Positions 8,879 to 17,902 of a stretch of DNA of 64,000 nucleotides are shown in pieces. The notes beneath the pieces are model-generated. The model saw only the letters and a list, made by a program, of their open reading frames with translations, did not search any database and was not told the origin of the DNA. Source of the DNA: Bacillus sp. BP-3 (GTDB lineage Bacteria; Bacillota; Bacilli; Bacillales; Bacillaceae_G); NCBI RefSeq assembly GCF_028401955.1, contig NZ_JAQOTJ010000001.1, forward strand, positions 343,138-407,137. Reading direction: 5' to 3'. Position 1 is the first letter of the stretch; every line of letters begins with the position of its first letter. The position numbers and the translations under genes are program-made.

Positions 8879-10189
8879 ATGACATTGCAAACATTTACAC
8901 AATATGATTTTCAACCGTTTTTAATAGATGCAATTCGTGAATTACGTTTTTCAGAACCAACAGAAATTCAACAAAAGATTTTTCCAGTTGTGAAAAAGGG
9001 AGTTAGTATTATCGGACAATCACAAACAGGATCTGGAAAAACGCATGCGTATTTACTTCCAACATTAAATCGTATTGATGCAACTAGAGAAGAAGTACAA
9101 CTTGTAATTACAGCTCCGACTCGTGAGTTAGCGCAGCAAATTTATGAAGAAATCGTAAAGTTAACAAAGTTTTGTGAAGAAGACAAAATGATTACAGCCC
9201 GTTGTTTTATCGGTGGAACAGATAAACAACGTTCAATTGAAAAGTTGAAGAAACAACCACATGTTGTGGTGGGAACACCAGGACGTATTAAAGATTTAGT
9301 GGAAGAGCAAGCGTTATTTGTACATACGGCTTCTGCGATTGTTGTCGATGAAGCAGATTTAATGCTTGATATGGGCTTTATTCATGATGTGGATAAAATT
9401 GCAGCACGTATGCCTAAAAATTTACAAATGCTCGTTTTCTCAGCGACAATTCCGCAAAAGTTAAAACCATTTATGAAGAAATATATGGAAAATCCGGAGC
9501 ATATTCATATTAATCCAAAGCAAATAGCAGCGATTAATCTGGAACATCACCTTATTCCGTCAAGGCACCGTAATAAAGTTGAACTTGTAAAAAATCTGTT
9601 ACTGCAATATCAGCCGTATTTAGCAATCGTTTTTACGAATACAAAGAAAATGGCTGATGAAGTAGCTGATGGTTTAACGGAGCGTGGCTTGAAAGTTGGT
9701 CGTATTCACGGTGATTTATCACCACGTGATCGTAAGAAAATGATGAAACAAATCCGTGATTTAGAATTTCAATATATTGTAGCGACAGATTTAGCTGCAC
9801 GTGGTATTGATATTGAAGGGATTAGCCATGTTATTAACTACGAAATTCCTTCTGATTTAGATTTCTTTATTCACCGTGTGGGTCGAACAGCGCGTGCTGG
9901 ATATTCTGGTATTGCAGCAACCATTTATGACCAAGCGAATGAAGAAGCATTAGATACATTAGAAAAGCAACGTCATATTGAATTCAAGCATGTGGACTTG
10001 CGTGCAGGGGAATGGGTTGAATTGGGACCTCGTCGCCGCCGTCAAAGCCGTAAGAAACCAAATGATGTATTGGATTCTATGGCGCAAAAAGTTGTGAAAA
10101 AACCCAAAAAAGTAAAGCCGAATTATAAGAAAAAGCTTGAATGGGAACGCGAAAAAATTAAGAAGAAATATAACAAAAAGAAAAGATAA
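8879..10189 (+). CDS. cshB: DEAD-box RNA helicase CshB
   Basis: ATP-dependent RNA helicase of the cold-shock type (YqfR/CshB). Ordered motifs: Q motif near the N-terminus, Walker A QTGSGKTHAY, PTRELAQQ, TPGRIKD, DEAD, SATIP, then in domain 2 ATDLAARGIDIEG and HRVGRTARAG. The basic C-terminal tail (many Lys/Arg) probably binds RNA. The start giving MTLQTFTQYDF is chosen because GAAGGTGG lies 6 bases upstream; an upstream in-frame ATG at 8843 would add 12 residues. 436 residues. It probably helps ribosome assembly and mRNA turnover in the cold. Confidence 0.95.
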   Translation: MTLQTFTQYDFQPFLIDAIRELRFSEPTEIQQKIFPVVKKGVSIIGQSQTGSGKTHAYLLPTLNRIDATREEVQLVITAPTRELAQQIYEEIVKLTKFCEEDKMITARCFIGGTDKQRSIEKLKKQPHVVVGTPGRIKDLVEEQALFVHTASAIVVDEADLMLDMGFIHDVDKIAARMPKNLQMLVFSATIPQKLKPFMKKYMENPEHIHINPKQIAAINLEHHLIPSRHRNKVELVKNLLLQYQPYLAIVFTNTKKMADEVADGLTERGLKVGRIHGDLSPRDRKKMMKQIRDLEFQYIVATDLAARGIDIEGISHVINYEIPSDLDFFIHRVGRTARAGYSGIAATIYDQANEEALDTLEKQRHIEFKHVDLRAGEWVELGPRRRRQSRKKPNDVLDSMAQKVVKKPKKVKPNYKKKLEWEREKIKKKYNKKKR

Positions 10190-10212
10190 GGGACTTCCTT
10201 ATCTTTTTTTTA
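10182..10212 (+). terminator. cshB terminator
   Basis: 10-bp stem AAAGATAAGG/CCTTATCTTT, 5-nt loop, followed by T-run; the upstream arm includes the cshB stop codon. Confidence 0.88.
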
Positions 10213-10287
10213 CGAGAAAGTTAACAGTGTCAGATTTCTACAAATTATGCTATCATTATAGCTATTGCATTTATAAGAGGTGATTAC

Positions 10288-11184
10288 ATGTTGAAAATTG
10301 GATCTCACGTTTCGATGAGCGGAAAGAAAATGTTATTAGCAGCAAGTGAAGAAGCTGTGTCATACGGTGCAACAACGTTTATGATATATACAGGGGCACC
10401 GCAAAATACGCGAAGAAAACCGATTGAAGAGTTAAATATAGAAGCTGGCCGTAAACATATGGAATTGCACGGAATTGAAGAAATCATTGTTCATGCACCG
10501 TATATCATTAACATCGGTAACACAACGAAACCTGAAACATTCCAACTAGGTGTTGATTTTCTCCGCATGGAAATTGAAAGAACATCAGCATTAGGCGTTG
10601 CAAAGCAAATTGTACTCCATCCAGGGGCTCATGTTGGAGCAGGAACGGATGCAGGAATCCAAAAAATTATTGAAGGATTAAATGAAGCATTAACAACCGA
10701 TCAAACAGTGAACATTGCGCTAGAAACAATGGCTGGAAAAGGAACAGAGTGTGGACGAAGCTTTGACGAGCTTGCGAGAATTATTGATGGTGTAACACAT
10801 AACGAGAAATTATCAGTTTGCTTCGATACATGTCATACGCATGATGCTGGCTATGATATCGTTAATGATTTTGATGGTGTTTTAAACGAGTTTGATAAAA
10901 TTATAGGTATTGATCGTTTGCAAGTATTGCACATTAATGATAGCAAGAATGAGCGCGGCGCTAGAAAAGACCGTCATGAAAATATCGGTTTCGGTCATAT
11001 TGGTTATAAAACGTTACATCACATTGTACATCATCCCCAATTACAGCATGTACCAAAAATTCTTGAAACACCATATGTAGGTGAGGATAAAAACGATAAA
11101 AAGCCGCCGTATAAATTTGAAATTGAAATGTTGAAAAATGGTGTGTTTGATGAAGAGGTTCTTCAGAAAATTAAAGGACAATAA
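10288..11184 (+). CDS. nfo: Deoxyribonuclease IV (AP endonuclease)
   Basis: Endonuclease IV cleaves 5' of abasic sites in base excision repair and uses three zinc ions. The zinc ligands are recognisable in the order [48 protein letters not shown] and LETPYV. TIM-barrel protein of 298 residues, the family length. It follows cshB as in B. subtilis (yqfS/nfo). RBS AGAGGTGA ahead of the ATG. Confidence 0.97.
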   Translation: MLKIGSHVSMSGKKMLLAASEEAVSYGATTFMIYTGAPQNTRRKPIEELNIEAGRKHMELHGIEEIIVHAPYIINIGNTTKPETFQLGVDFLRMEIERTSALGVAKQIVLHPGAHVGAGTDAGIQKIIEGLNEALTTDQTVNIALETMAGKGTECGRSFDELARIIDGVTHNEKLSVCFDTCHTHDAGYDIVNDFDGVLNEFDKIIGIDRLQVLHINDSKNERGARKDRHENIGFGHIGYKTLHHIVHHPQLQHVPKILETPYVGEDKNDKKPPYKFEIEMLKNGVFDEEVLQKIKGQ

Positions 11185-11210
11185 AAAAGGGGAGCATCCC
11201 CTTTTTTTAT
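11184..11210 (+). terminator. nfo terminator
   Basis: 9-bp stem AAAAAGGGG/CCCCTTTTT with AGCAT loop and T-run, immediately after the stop codon. It directly abuts the next repeat. Confidence 0.88.
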
Positions 11211-11408
11211 TTTATCCCGTTATTCATGGGCAGTCATCCCCTGCTTTAAGATTAAGAGAGAAGTGTTGTCCAGTTCCAGTGGCTAGAATGGTTGGCCTTC
11301 CTGCGAGGTAAAAAGTACCCCCATGTCAGGAGCCCTCCCATTCTGAGAGAGCCACTTCCACTTTTCTAAAGAAGATGGTTGGAGGATCTGATAGAAGTTT
11401 CACTTTAT
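11211..11408 (+). repeat. bcr1-like repeat with nested module, TTTAT at both ends
   Basis: Starts TTTATCCCGTTATTCATGGGCAG and ends GAAGTTTCACTTTAT (written here as GAAGTTTCAC then TTTAT), so the 5-bp TTTAT duplication is intact. The GC-rich module occupies about 11265-11367 (TTGTCCAGTTCCAGTGGC to CACTTCCACTTTTCT). The right end overlaps the last codons of the DUF2624 gene. The central bcr1 hairpin is mostly deleted. Confidence 0.85.
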
Positions 11409-11654
11409 TAGTTTTTGAAATAGAGTATTAATTTGTTGTGCGGTAGCGGGAGAAGTGACCTTTGCAATTTGTTTTAAAAGTTGTAATCTTTCTTGGTCAT
11501 CATAAATATTAATTTGTTTTCCTTGAATTAATGTGACAATTTTGTCTGCTTGTTCGTTTGTAATGGACACCCCGTATTCTGCACTATATTTTAATAATTC
11601 CTTAGAAGTCATATTGTTTAATTTTTTATTTACAAACTGTTGAATGAGGTTCAT
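11400..11654 (-). CDS. yqfT: DUF2624 family protein (YqfT)
   Basis: 84-residue soluble, mainly helical protein of the YqfT/DUF2624 family, in the yqfT position between nfo and yqfU. Conserved stretch near the N-terminus: QFVNKKLNNMTSKELLKYS, followed by a helix with EQADKIVTLI. No catalytic motif; function unknown. The last two codons and the TGA stop (ATA AAG TGA) come from the right end of the bcr1-like repeat, so the native C-terminus may have been slightly altered. RBS GGAGGGAG upstream of the ATG. Confidence 0.88.
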   Translation of the reverse strand: MNLIQQFVNKKLNNMTSKELLKYSAEYGVSITNEQADKIVTLIQGKQINIYDDQERLQLLKQIAKVTSPATAQQINTLFQKLIK

Positions 11655-11754
11655 GTTGCTCCCTCCTTTATTTTGTCCTCATATCCGAATATATGTAAAA
11701 TATGCTTGTGTATATTCCAAAGCAGGCAGTTTTCTCATTAAAAAAGGGAGGGTA

Positions 11755-11763
11755 TGTTATAAT
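11755..11763 (+). promoter_or_regulatory. Extended -10 promoter of yqfU
   Basis: TGTTATAAT (TG at 11755-11756, TATAAT 11758-11763) 35 bases upstream of the yqfU start. The -35 at 17-bp spacing, TCATTA, is weak, which fits an extended -10 promoter. Confidence 0.5.
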
Positions 11764-11798
11764 AAAGGGGAAAATATATAGATACTTGAGGAGGTAGT

Positions 11799-12677
11799 AT
11801 GGCAAAACAACAGCATAAAAAAGAAAGTATAATTCATCTTGTGTATCGTCTTGTTATGATTGTCATAGGTGCTGGCTGTGCAGCAGTTGCACTTGAGCTA
11901 TTTTTAATTCCAAACAAAATTATTGATGGTGGTATTATCGGTGTTTCCCTCATATTAGATTTCCTTACACCAAATATTTGGTGGCTAAGCTTTTCCACTT
12001 TAGTTGTGATCCTCAATTTACCGTTTATGTACTCAGGTTATAAGCAAATCGGAAAAACATTTATGTTATCTTCTGTTTTTGCAGTTATATGTTTAGCTTT
12101 GATTGAATCAACATTACATTCCCTTCAGCCTTTTACGACAGAGCCAATTTTAGCGACCGTTTTTGGAGGTTTAATTTTAGGTATTGGTGTTGGGCTTGTG
12201 ATTAGACATGGTGGTTCATTGGATGGCGCGGAAATTCTAGGTATTTTACTAACAAAGAAATTACCGTTTTCTGTCGGTGAATTTGTTATGTTTATGAATA
12301 TTTTCGTTTTTGCTTGGGCGGCAGTTGTATTTGGCGTAGAACAAGCAATGTATTCTGTCATGACATACTATATTGCCTTTAAAACGATTGATACGGTTAT
12401 CCAAGGTTTAGATGAAACGAAAGCAGTAATTATTGTTTCAGACCATTATGAAGAGGTGTCAAACGCAATTTTACATCGACTTGGCCGCGGAACAACGAAA
12501 TTAATTGGAAAAGGTGGCTATACGGATAAAGAAAAAGAAGTGATTTATGCAGTTATTACTCGTTTAGAGGTAACGAAGCTAAAATCGATTGTTCATGAAG
12601 TAGATGAAAATGCTTTTATTACCATTATGAATACACAGGAAACAAAAGGTGCAAAATTTAAATCAGCAATTCACTAA
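11799..12677 (+). CDS. yqfU: YitT family membrane protein (YqfU)
   Basis: 292-residue integral membrane protein: five to six predicted membrane helices in the first about 200 residues (DUF161) followed by a C-terminal cytosolic DUF2179 domain ([21 protein letters not shown], shown in part). Conserved family features include [13 protein letters not shown] and [16 protein letters not shown]. Transport substrate unknown. It sits upstream of the zinc operon, as yqfU does near zur in B. subtilis, but has its own promoter and terminator. RBS GAGGAGGTAGT. Confidence 0.92.
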   Translation: MAKQQHKKESIIHLVYRLVMIVIGAGCAAVALELFLIPNKIIDGGIIGVSLILDFLTPNIWWLSFSTLVVILNLPFMYSGYKQIGKTFMLSSVFAVICLALIESTLHSLQPFTTEPILATVFGGLILGIGVGLVIRHGGSLDGAEILGILLTKKLPFSVGEFVMFMNIFVFAWAAVVFGVEQAMYSVMTYYIAFKTIDTVIQGLDETKAVIIVSDHYEEVSNAILHRLGRGTTKLIGKGGYTDKEKEVIYAVITRLEVTKLKSIVHEVDENAFITIMNTQETKGAKFKSAIH

Positions 12678-12704
12678 AAGCGGAGAGATTTTCTCTGCTT
12701 TTTG
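12677..12704 (+). terminator. yqfU terminator
   Basis: Stem AAAGCGGAGA/TCTCTGCTTT (one G-T pair) followed by TTT, beginning at the stop codon. Confidence 0.75.
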
Positions 12705-12751
12705 CTATACTAGATAAGTTATCTAAAATGAAAGGTATATTTTAGGGCAGA

Positions 12752-12780
12752 TTGGTTTACAACTCGTAATGAGCTATAAT
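12752..12780 (+). promoter_or_regulatory. znuC promoter
   Basis: TTGGTT (12752-12757), 17-bp spacer, TATAAT (12775-12780). The spacer contains TCGTAATGA, similar to one half of a Zur box. Transcription would start around 12787, just ahead of the operator at 12798. Confidence 0.7.
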
Positions 12781-12797
12781 ATAATTTAAACAGAAAT

Positions 12798-12818
12798 AAA
12801 TCGGAATCATTCTGAATT
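12798..12818 (+). promoter_or_regulatory. Zur-box-like operator
   Basis: AAATCGGAATCATTCTGAAT plus T. The dyad TCGGAAT-C-ATTCTGA keeps six of seven arm pairs and matches the Zur consensus TCGTAAT-N-ATTACGA at 11 of 14 arm positions. It lies just downstream of the -10, where a bound repressor would block transcription of the znuC-znuB-zur operon. Confidence 0.72.
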
Positions 12819-12835
12819 AAAATAGGTGAGGTATG

Positions 12836-13609
12836 ATGAATTATATATTAGAAATCGAGAATTTAACCTTTCGTTATGAAGAGCGAAATGTGTTAGAGGA
12901 CATTCACTTGCAAGTTCCTAAAGGAGCTTTTTTAGGTTTAGTAGGACCGAATGGATCAGGAAAATCTACATTATTGAAATGTATATTAGGGATTTTAAAA
13001 CCGAAACAAGGAACGATTCGGTTGTTTGGTATGGATAGTAAAAAATTTAAAGATTGGAATAAAATTGGCTATGTCTCCCAAAAGGCAAATAGTTTCAACT
13101 CTGGATTCCCAGCCACTGTATTTGAAGTTGTTTCGATGGGACTCGTTTCTAAGAAAGGCTTGTTTCGCTTTTTAACAAAGATGGATAAAGCGAAAGTGAC
13201 AAAAGCGATTGCTGATGTTGGAATGAGTGAGTTTATGAACCGGAATATTGGTGAGCTTTCTGGTGGGCAACAACAACGTGTTTTTATTGCACGTGCGCTT
13301 GTAAGTGATCCAGAGTTATTAATTTTGGATGAGCCTACTGTCGGTATTGATGTAAAGAATGTAGAAAGTTTTTATGAAATGCTAGAACATTTAAATAAGC
13401 GTTTAGAGATTACACTTATTCTTGTCACTCATGATATGGGAGCTGTGACAGAGAAAGTTACACATGTTGCTTGTTTAAATCAGCGTCTTCATTTCCACGG
13501 AAATGTCGATGCGTTCCAAAAGTTAGAAGATGCTGAAATGTCATTATTATATGGTTATCATGTTCATCGTTTAGAGCATGATCACGAGCATCACGGGGGG
13601 ATACGATGA
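12836..13609 (+). CDS. znuC: Zinc ABC transporter, ATP-binding protein
   Basis: ATPase of a high-affinity zinc (metal) importer of the ZnuABC/AdcABC family. Walker A GPNGSGKST, Q-loop VSQKAN, signature LSGGQQQR, Walker B LLILDEPTVG and switch His in THDMG are all present. The C-terminus is His-rich (HVHRLEHDHEHHGG), plausible zinc binding or sensing. Two adjacent ATGs (12833 and 12836); I take the second because AGGTG is 7 bases away. It overlaps znuB by 4 bases and no substrate-binding protein gene is adjacent, so that component must lie elsewhere. Confidence 0.93.
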   Translation: MNYILEIENLTFRYEERNVLEDIHLQVPKGAFLGLVGPNGSGKSTLLKCILGILKPKQGTIRLFGMDSKKFKDWNKIGYVSQKANSFNSGFPATVFEVVSMGLVSKKGLFRFLTKMDKAKVTKAIADVGMSEFMNRNIGELSGGQQQRVFIARALVSDPELLILDEPTVGIDVKNVESFYEMLEHLNKRLEITLILVTHDMGAVTEKVTHVACLNQRLHFHGNVDAFQKLEDAEMSLLYGYHVHRLEHDHEHHGGIR

Positions 13610-14439
13610 TACAGGATTTTTTGCAATATGACTTTTTACGCAATTCTTTATATGCTGGAATTTTAATAGGACTTGTTGCCCCGATGCTTGGTGTTTTTGT
13701 TGTCATTCGTCGTTTATCGTTGATTGCGGATGCATTAAGTCACGTTACGCTATCAGGTATTGCAGCCAGTTTATTATTAGAAAAAACCGTATTTACGGGC
13801 GGTTTTTTAAATCCACTATATATGGGGATGATATTTTCTATTGGTGGCGCTCTGCTTATTGAAAAATTAAGAACGGTATATAAACATTTTCAAGAACTAG
13901 CAATTCCTATTATTATGTCAGCGGGTATTGGGATTGGTGTAATTTTCATTTCTCTTGCTAATGGGTTTAATACAGATTTATTTAGTTATTTATTTGGTAG
14001 TGTAAGTGCAGTTACAAGTAGTGATTTACTTATTATTGGATTCGTTGCTGTAATTGTAGTGGCTGTCATTATATTATTATATAAAGAACTGTTTTTATTA
14101 TCTTTTGATGAAGAATACGCTGTAGCGACAGGTTTACGCGCAAAATGGATTCACTTTATTTTTATTATTTTAGTTGCACTCGTTATTGCGATTTCAATGC
14201 GTGTTGTTGGTATTCTTCTCGTTTCATCGTTAATGACATTACCAGTTGCAGCAAGTATTCGAATTGCGAAAGGTTTTAAACAAACAATCTTTTTCTCCAT
14301 TGTGTTTGGTGAGATTGCAGTAGTCGGAGGCATGTTAGCTTCTTATCAACTTGACCTTGCTCCAGGTGGTACAATTGTTGTATTATCAGTTCTTATTTTA
14401 ATCGGTGCAATCTTATGGAAGAAGAAAAAAACTGCGTAA
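13606..14439 (+). CDS. znuB: Zinc ABC transporter, permease
   Basis: 277-residue ABC-3 family permease with about eight or nine membrane helices, such as [20 protein letters not shown] near the start. The family hallmarks [19 protein letters not shown] and [20 protein letters not shown] are present. It forms the channel partner of the upstream ATPase, with which it overlaps (ATGA). The following gene, zur, starts 13 bases downstream, so transporter and regulator are made together. Confidence 0.93.
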   Translation: MIQDFLQYDFLRNSLYAGILIGLVAPMLGVFVVIRRLSLIADALSHVTLSGIAASLLLEKTVFTGGFLNPLYMGMIFSIGGALLIEKLRTVYKHFQELAIPIIMSAGIGIGVIFISLANGFNTDLFSYLFGSVSAVTSSDLLIIGFVAVIVVAVIILLYKELFLLSFDEEYAVATGLRAKWIHFIFIILVALVIAISMRVVGILLVSSLMTLPVAASIRIAKGFKQTIFFSIVFGEIAVVGGMLASYQLDLAPGGTIVVLSVLILIGAILWKKKKTA

Positions 14440-14452
14440 AGTAGGGATAACT

Positions 14453-14866
14453 ATGAATCTTACAGAAGCTTTACACCTTATGAAAGAGAAGGGTTATAAA
14501 CATACTGGAAAAAGGGAAGACATGTTGCGTTTGTTTGCCAATCATAATAAATATTTAACGGCAAGAGATGTTTTAGCTAATATGAAAGGTGATTATCCGG
14601 GACTTAGTTTTGATACCATTTATCGCAACTTAACCCTGTTTGTAGAAATCGGTATTTTAGAACAGACAGAGCTAAATGGTGAAAAACATTTTCGCTTCAA
14701 ATGTTCTACTATAGAACATCATCACCATTTTATCTGTTTAGATTGTGGAGGAACGAAGGAAATTACATCGTGTCCAATGGAATTTATGAATAAAGACTTT
14801 ACAGGATATGAAGTAACGGGACATAAATTTGAAATATATGGACGCTGTCCGAAATGTGCACAATAA
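14453..14866 (+). CDS. zur: Fur family zinc uptake regulator Zur
   Basis: 138-residue Fur-family repressor. Winged helix ([25 protein letters not shown]) in the N-terminal 80 residues; dimerisation domain with the His run EHHHHF. The structural zinc site is two CxxC pairs: CLDC and CPKC at the very end, plus a CPME motif. Called Zur rather than Fur or PerR because it ends the zinc transporter operon behind a Zur-like box and has B. subtilis zur (yqfV) synteny. The track-longest start would add 16 residues from inside znuB; I choose the ATG giving [10 protein letters not shown]. Confidence 0.92.
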   Translation: MNLTEALHLMKEKGYKHTGKREDMLRLFANHNKYLTARDVLANMKGDYPGLSFDTIYRNLTLFVEIGILEQTELNGEKHFRFKCSTIEHHHHFICLDCGGTKEITSCPMEFMNKDFTGYEVTGHKFEIYGRCPKCAQ

Positions 14867-14902
14867 AAAGCTTGTCAGTTTTCAAACTGACAAGCTTTTT
14901 TA
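14865..14902. terminator. Bidirectional terminator zur / ispG
   Basis: Perfect stem AAAAGCTTGTCAGTTT/AAACTGACAAGCTTTT around a 2-nt loop with T-runs on both strands, between convergent genes. Confidence 0.9.
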
Positions 14903-14918
14903 TTAGCAGCTTTACATT

Positions 14919-16010
14919 TTATTTTTCTTGCTTTGCTGCGTATTCTTCTGCGATTTTATCAATTTCTTTCTTTAACTCTTCCACCATGGTTTCTTCTGGT
15001 ACTTTACGTACAATTTCACCTTTGCGGAAGAGAAGACCTTCTCCGCGTGCTCCAGCAATCCCGATATCTGCTTCACGCGCTTCACCAGGGCCGTTTACTG
15101 CGCAGCCAAGGACAGCAACTTTAATCGGTGCCTTAATTTTTGAAATATATTCTTCTACTTCATTTGCAATGCTAATTAAGTCAATTTCAATACGTCCGCA
15201 AGTTGGACAAGAAATCAATGTAGCGGCATTAGAAGCAAGTCCAAATGATTTTAATAGCTCACGCGCTACTTTTACTTCTTCAACTGGGTCTGCACTTAAT
15301 GAGATACGTAACGTATTACCGATACCTTTGCTTAAGATTGCACCAAGACCAGCTGCACTTTTTACAGTTCCAGCAAATAAAGTTCCAGATTCTGTAATGC
15401 CAAGGTGTAATGGATAATTGAAAGCACGAGATGCTTTTTCGTACGCTTCAATCGCCAAATTCACATCAGAGGCTTTCATCGATACGATGATGTCATGAAA
15501 ATCTAGATCTTCTAAAATTTTAATGTGATGCAATGCACTTTCTACCATACCATCAGCGGTTGGATATCCATATTTTTCTAGAATATGACGTTCTAATGAA
15601 CCAGCGTTTACACCGATGCGGATTGGAATACCGCGTTCTTTCGCAGCATTTACAACTGCTTCAACTTTATGACGACGACCGATATTTCCTGGGTTGATAC
15701 GAACTTTGTCAATACCGCCTTCAATTGCTTTTAATGCTAGACGATAGTCAAAGTGAATATCAGCAACAAGAGGTATATTAATTTGTTTTTTAATATCTGC
15801 AATTGCATTTGCAGCGCGCTCATCGGGAACGGCTACACGAACAATTTGACAGCCCGCCTCTTCTAAACGCTTAATTTCAGCAACTGTTGCTTCTACATCA
15901 TGAGTTTTCGTTGTTGTCATGCTTTGTATAATTAATTCATTATTACCGCCAATTGTTAAATTTCCAACTTTAACAGGGCGTGTTTTTGTACGATGAGTTA
16001 TTTCATTCAC
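14919..16010 (-). CDS. ispG: 4-hydroxy-3-methylbut-2-en-1-yl diphosphate synthase (flavodoxin)
   Basis: Penultimate MEP-pathway enzyme, converting MEcPP to HMBPP with a [4Fe-4S] cluster. TIM barrel ([44 protein letters not shown]) followed by the cluster domain with CPTC and [13 protein letters not shown] start giving [16 protein letters not shown], ten bases after AAGGAGAG; upstream in-frame ATGs would add up to 47 unrelated residues encoded by a dispersed repeat. 363 residues, the usual length. Together with ispH it completes isoprenoid precursor synthesis. Confidence 0.96.
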   Translation of the reverse strand: MNEITHRTKTRPVKVGNLTIGGNNELIIQSMTTTKTHDVEATVAEIKRLEEAGCQIVRVAVPDERAANAIADIKKQINIPLVADIHFDYRLALKAIEGGIDKVRINPGNIGRRHKVEAVVNAAKERGIPIRIGVNAGSLERHILEKYGYPTADGMVESALHHIKILEDLDFHDIIVSMKASDVNLAIEAYEKASRAFNYPLHLGITESGTLFAGTVKSAAGLGAILSKGIGNTLRISLSADPVEEVKVARELLKSFGLASNAATLISCPTCGRIEIDLISIANEVEEYISKIKAPIKVAVLGCAVNGPGEAREADIGIAGARGEGLLFRKGEIVRKVPEETMVEELKKEIDKIAEEYAAKQEK

Positions 16011-16116
16011 GAATAGATCGCTCTCCTTATAAAAGAAGTTTCTTATTTTGTAGACAAACACATTTATATTGTATGCAGTATTTGTCAAGTGAAGCCAAAT
16101 GTCTATATAAATCCAT

Positions 16117-16210
16117 TTTGATTTTTCAACATATGAGTTGCTTCTATGCATGGGCCAGATGTTCTCGTCCGACTAAAAAAGGACTGTTGTTTTTTCAATT
16201 TGTATTTATA
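16117..16210 (+). repeat. Family-B dispersed repeat, deletion variant
   Basis: TTTGATTTTTCAACAT joined to GCTTCTATGCATGGGCCAGA and GTTCTCGTCC, ending in TTTTTTCAATTTGTATTTAT. Lacks the roughly 80-bp middle of the copy at 38141-38317. It lies upstream of ispG, where its reverse strand makes a false N-terminal extension. Confidence 0.7.
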
Positions 16211-16272
16211 TAGCTTCACTTTTACTATTGTATCAGCGCCTTACTGCAATTGACAAGGATTATGTGATGTTA

Positions 16273-16614
16273 TTACGGATAGAGGGGGAATTTGTATTTT
16301 TTTCCGACTTGTAATTTTGCTGGCGAATCGTTTTGATTTAAGTCTTTGAAGTCTGTAACAATTTTTTCGATAGAAGGGATTTTTTTCTTATTAATTTCTT
16401 CTGTAATAGAGAGAACGGTATCGCCTGTTTTTACTTCAATGACTTTATATTTTGTTAGTGATGTATTTCCTTTTTGTTTATCATTTGAAACTTTAGCTGA
16501 AGTTTCTTTTGTTTTGGAATATGTATGAAGCAACGGTAACGTGCCAATTGTCATATCATAGTATAAGACGTAACCGAGAACAAGTAGTAACAAGACAGTG
16601 CCAAGCCTTCTCAT
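16273..16614 (-). CDS. yqfZ: YqfZ-like LysM-type protein
   Basis: 113 residues: an N-terminal hydrophobic segment (residues 4-20, signal anchor) and a C-terminal LysM-like domain, YKVIEVKTGDTVLSITEEIN ... LQVGKKYKFPLYP. Probably an envelope- or spore-associated peptidoglycan-binding protein displayed outside the membrane. It is in the yqfZ position after ispG. The LysM repeat is diverged, so the binding role is inference. An AAAGGAGTGG site precedes the ATG. Confidence 0.8.
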   Translation of the reverse strand: MRRLGTVLLLLVLGYVLYYDMTIGTLPLLHTYSKTKETSAKVSNDKQKGNTSLTKYKVIEVKTGDTVLSITEEINKKKIPSIEKIVTDFKDLNQNDSPAKLQVGKKYKFPLYP

Positions 16615-16651
16615 ATTTTTCCACTCCTTTGTAGAGAAATATATGCTTGTC

Positions 16652-16682
16652 CAAAAAAAAAATGCCTTGAAGGCATTTTTTA
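16652..16682 (-). terminator. Terminator of the DUF1189 gene
   Basis: AAAAATGCCTT/AAGGCATTTTT stem read on the minus strand, followed by a run of T; the upstream arm overlaps the stop codon of the gene at 16680-17447. Confidence 0.85.
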
Positions 16683-17447
16683 AAGTGAATTTTTTTCTTT
16701 TGGTTTTGGCACTTCTTTTATTGTTAAGTAAAGAACGATGAGAACAACAACAATGAATATAAATAATGAGAATGGAACATGCACTTTTAATAGGTCCATA
16801 ATCATAAAGAATATAGTTGGGATTGTATAACTATAGGCAGTTAATGTCCAAACTTGTTTGTAAGATAATTTACGTTCTCCGCTTATTGCAGAGCCGATAA
16901 ATGCCAATAGCGTAACACCAAGAAATGTAATAAATAGTTCGAATAAGTAAATAAAGATCCCAATTAAGAATATAGCAACTGGTAAGATGTTATCAACGAA
17001 TGAGACGAATTCTTGGATATCTTTCTTTTCAATAGTTGTATTTCCAAAATCACTATATGGGAAGGATTGTGTTTGTTGTTGTGCCGTTGAAACCATTTTA
17101 TCTTTTAAAATGAATATACCATCGCGGTTTGGATAAGCTTTTGTGTCTGCTCTGTTTGGATCAAATACAAAAATAAAATCTGTTTCATCTTTTACAATTG
17201 GTTTGCTAATGTCTGCGTGAAGTTCACCATTTTCAATTTTAAAATCAGGCACATCTTTTTCGACAGAGCGATCGATTAAATGAACGCCCTCTTGAATGAA
17301 ATTTCCAAATAAAATCGTTTTTGGAATGGTAGCAAGCAGGCAGAGTAACATTATGTAAAGAATTGTCTTTCCGATTTTTTGAAAACGAAAAAGAGCCATT
17401 TCTTTTGGTGCGTATAAGCTTTTAAACAGTTGTATAAATATGGACAT
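16680..17447 (-). CDS. yqgB: DUF1189 family membrane protein (YqgB)
   Basis: 255-residue membrane protein of the DUF1189 family: one N-terminal helix (near residues 28-45), an extracytoplasmic domain of about 110 residues, then four helices (for example ILPVAIFLIGIFIYLF). B. subtilis YqgB is in the same place between yqfZ and sodA. Function unknown. RBS AAGGAAGTG before the ATG. A good terminator ends the gene and separates it from yqfZ. Confidence 0.85.
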   Translation of the reverse strand: MSIFIQLFKSLYAPKEMALFRFQKIGKTILYIMLLCLLATIPKTILFGNFIQEGVHLIDRSVEKDVPDFKIENGELHADISKPIVKDETDFIFVFDPNRADTKAYPNRDGIFILKDKMVSTAQQQTQSFPYSDFGNTTIEKKDIQEFVSFVDNILPVAIFLIGIFIYLFELFITFLGVTLLAFIGSAISGERKLSYKQVWTLTAYSYTIPTIFFMIMDLLKVHVPFSLFIFIVVVLIVLYLTIKEVPKPKEKNSL

Positions 17448-17546
17448 GCATTCACTTCCTTCTTTAAATATATTGATTCATAATCTCATTGTAACGTATG
17501 TTTTTAAGGAATCACAAGATATATCATGTCGTATGTCAAAATACAA

Positions 17547-17576
17547 TTGACACATTTCTTTTTACTATGGTAAATT
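17547..17576 (+). promoter_or_regulatory. Candidate promoter of the tRNA gene
   Basis: Consensus TTGACA (17547-17552), 18-bp spacer and TAAATT (17571-17576), about 80 bases upstream of the tRNA. Spacing is one base longer than ideal. Confidence 0.45.
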
Positions 17577-17658
17577 TATCTTACATTTTTACATATAATT
17601 ATCCATTCCATCGTAGTTGAACTGGCTAGAGCATATAGTTGATCACTGCTGTACTTAC

Positions 17659-17732
17659 GGACCCTTAGCTCAGCTGGTTAGAGCAGACGGCTCATAACCG
17701 TCCGGTCGTAGGTTCGAGTCCTACAGGGTCCA
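17659..17732 (+). tRNA. tRNA with CAT anticodon, probably tRNA-Ile2 (lysidine-modified)
   Basis: 74 nt, complete cloverleaf: acceptor GGACCCT/AGGGTCC, D stem GCTC/GAGC, anticodon stem GACGG/CCGTC with loop CTCATAA (anticodon 17693-17695), T stem GTAGG/CCTAC, discriminator A. The body resembles the bacterial minor tRNA-Ile2, whose C34 becomes lysidine by TilS and reads AUA, more than elongator or initiator Met: it has the C4-G69 and C5-G68 acceptor pairs that favour TilS. The 3' CCA is not encoded (the next bases are TAT). Confidence 0.93.
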
Positions 17733-17763
17733 TATCCATTTCGCATATTGATATATGGCGGAT

Positions 17764-17796
17764 AAGCTTCCTTGTAGAAGGGAGCTTTTTTTTACG
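17764..17796 (+). terminator. tRNA gene terminator
   Basis: AAGCTTCCTT/AAGGGAGCTT stem with GTAG loop (one G-T pair) followed by T8, 32 bases after the tRNA. Confidence 0.85.
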
Positions 17797-17873
17797 AAAT
17801 GTATGAGCATTTCGTTTGAAAAGAAATGGGAAATTTGCTACTTTAATGTTAGCGAGGCAATACGCTAAATTTG

Positions 17874-17902
17874 TTTTCACCCTTATGTAATTAGGGTAAA
17901 AT
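17874..17902 (+). promoter_or_regulatory. sodA promoter with overlapping dyad
   Basis: TTTTCA (17874-17879), 17-bp spacer, TAAAAT (17897-17902). A short inverted repeat ACCCT-N9-AGGGT (17879-17897) fills the spacer and could be an operator. The start codon is 55 bases downstream of the -10. Confidence 0.6.

Noticed and set aside
14854-15417. 187-codon plus-strand frame inside ispG
   Set aside because: Antisense shadow of a certain gene, Ser/Phe-rich translation without family features.
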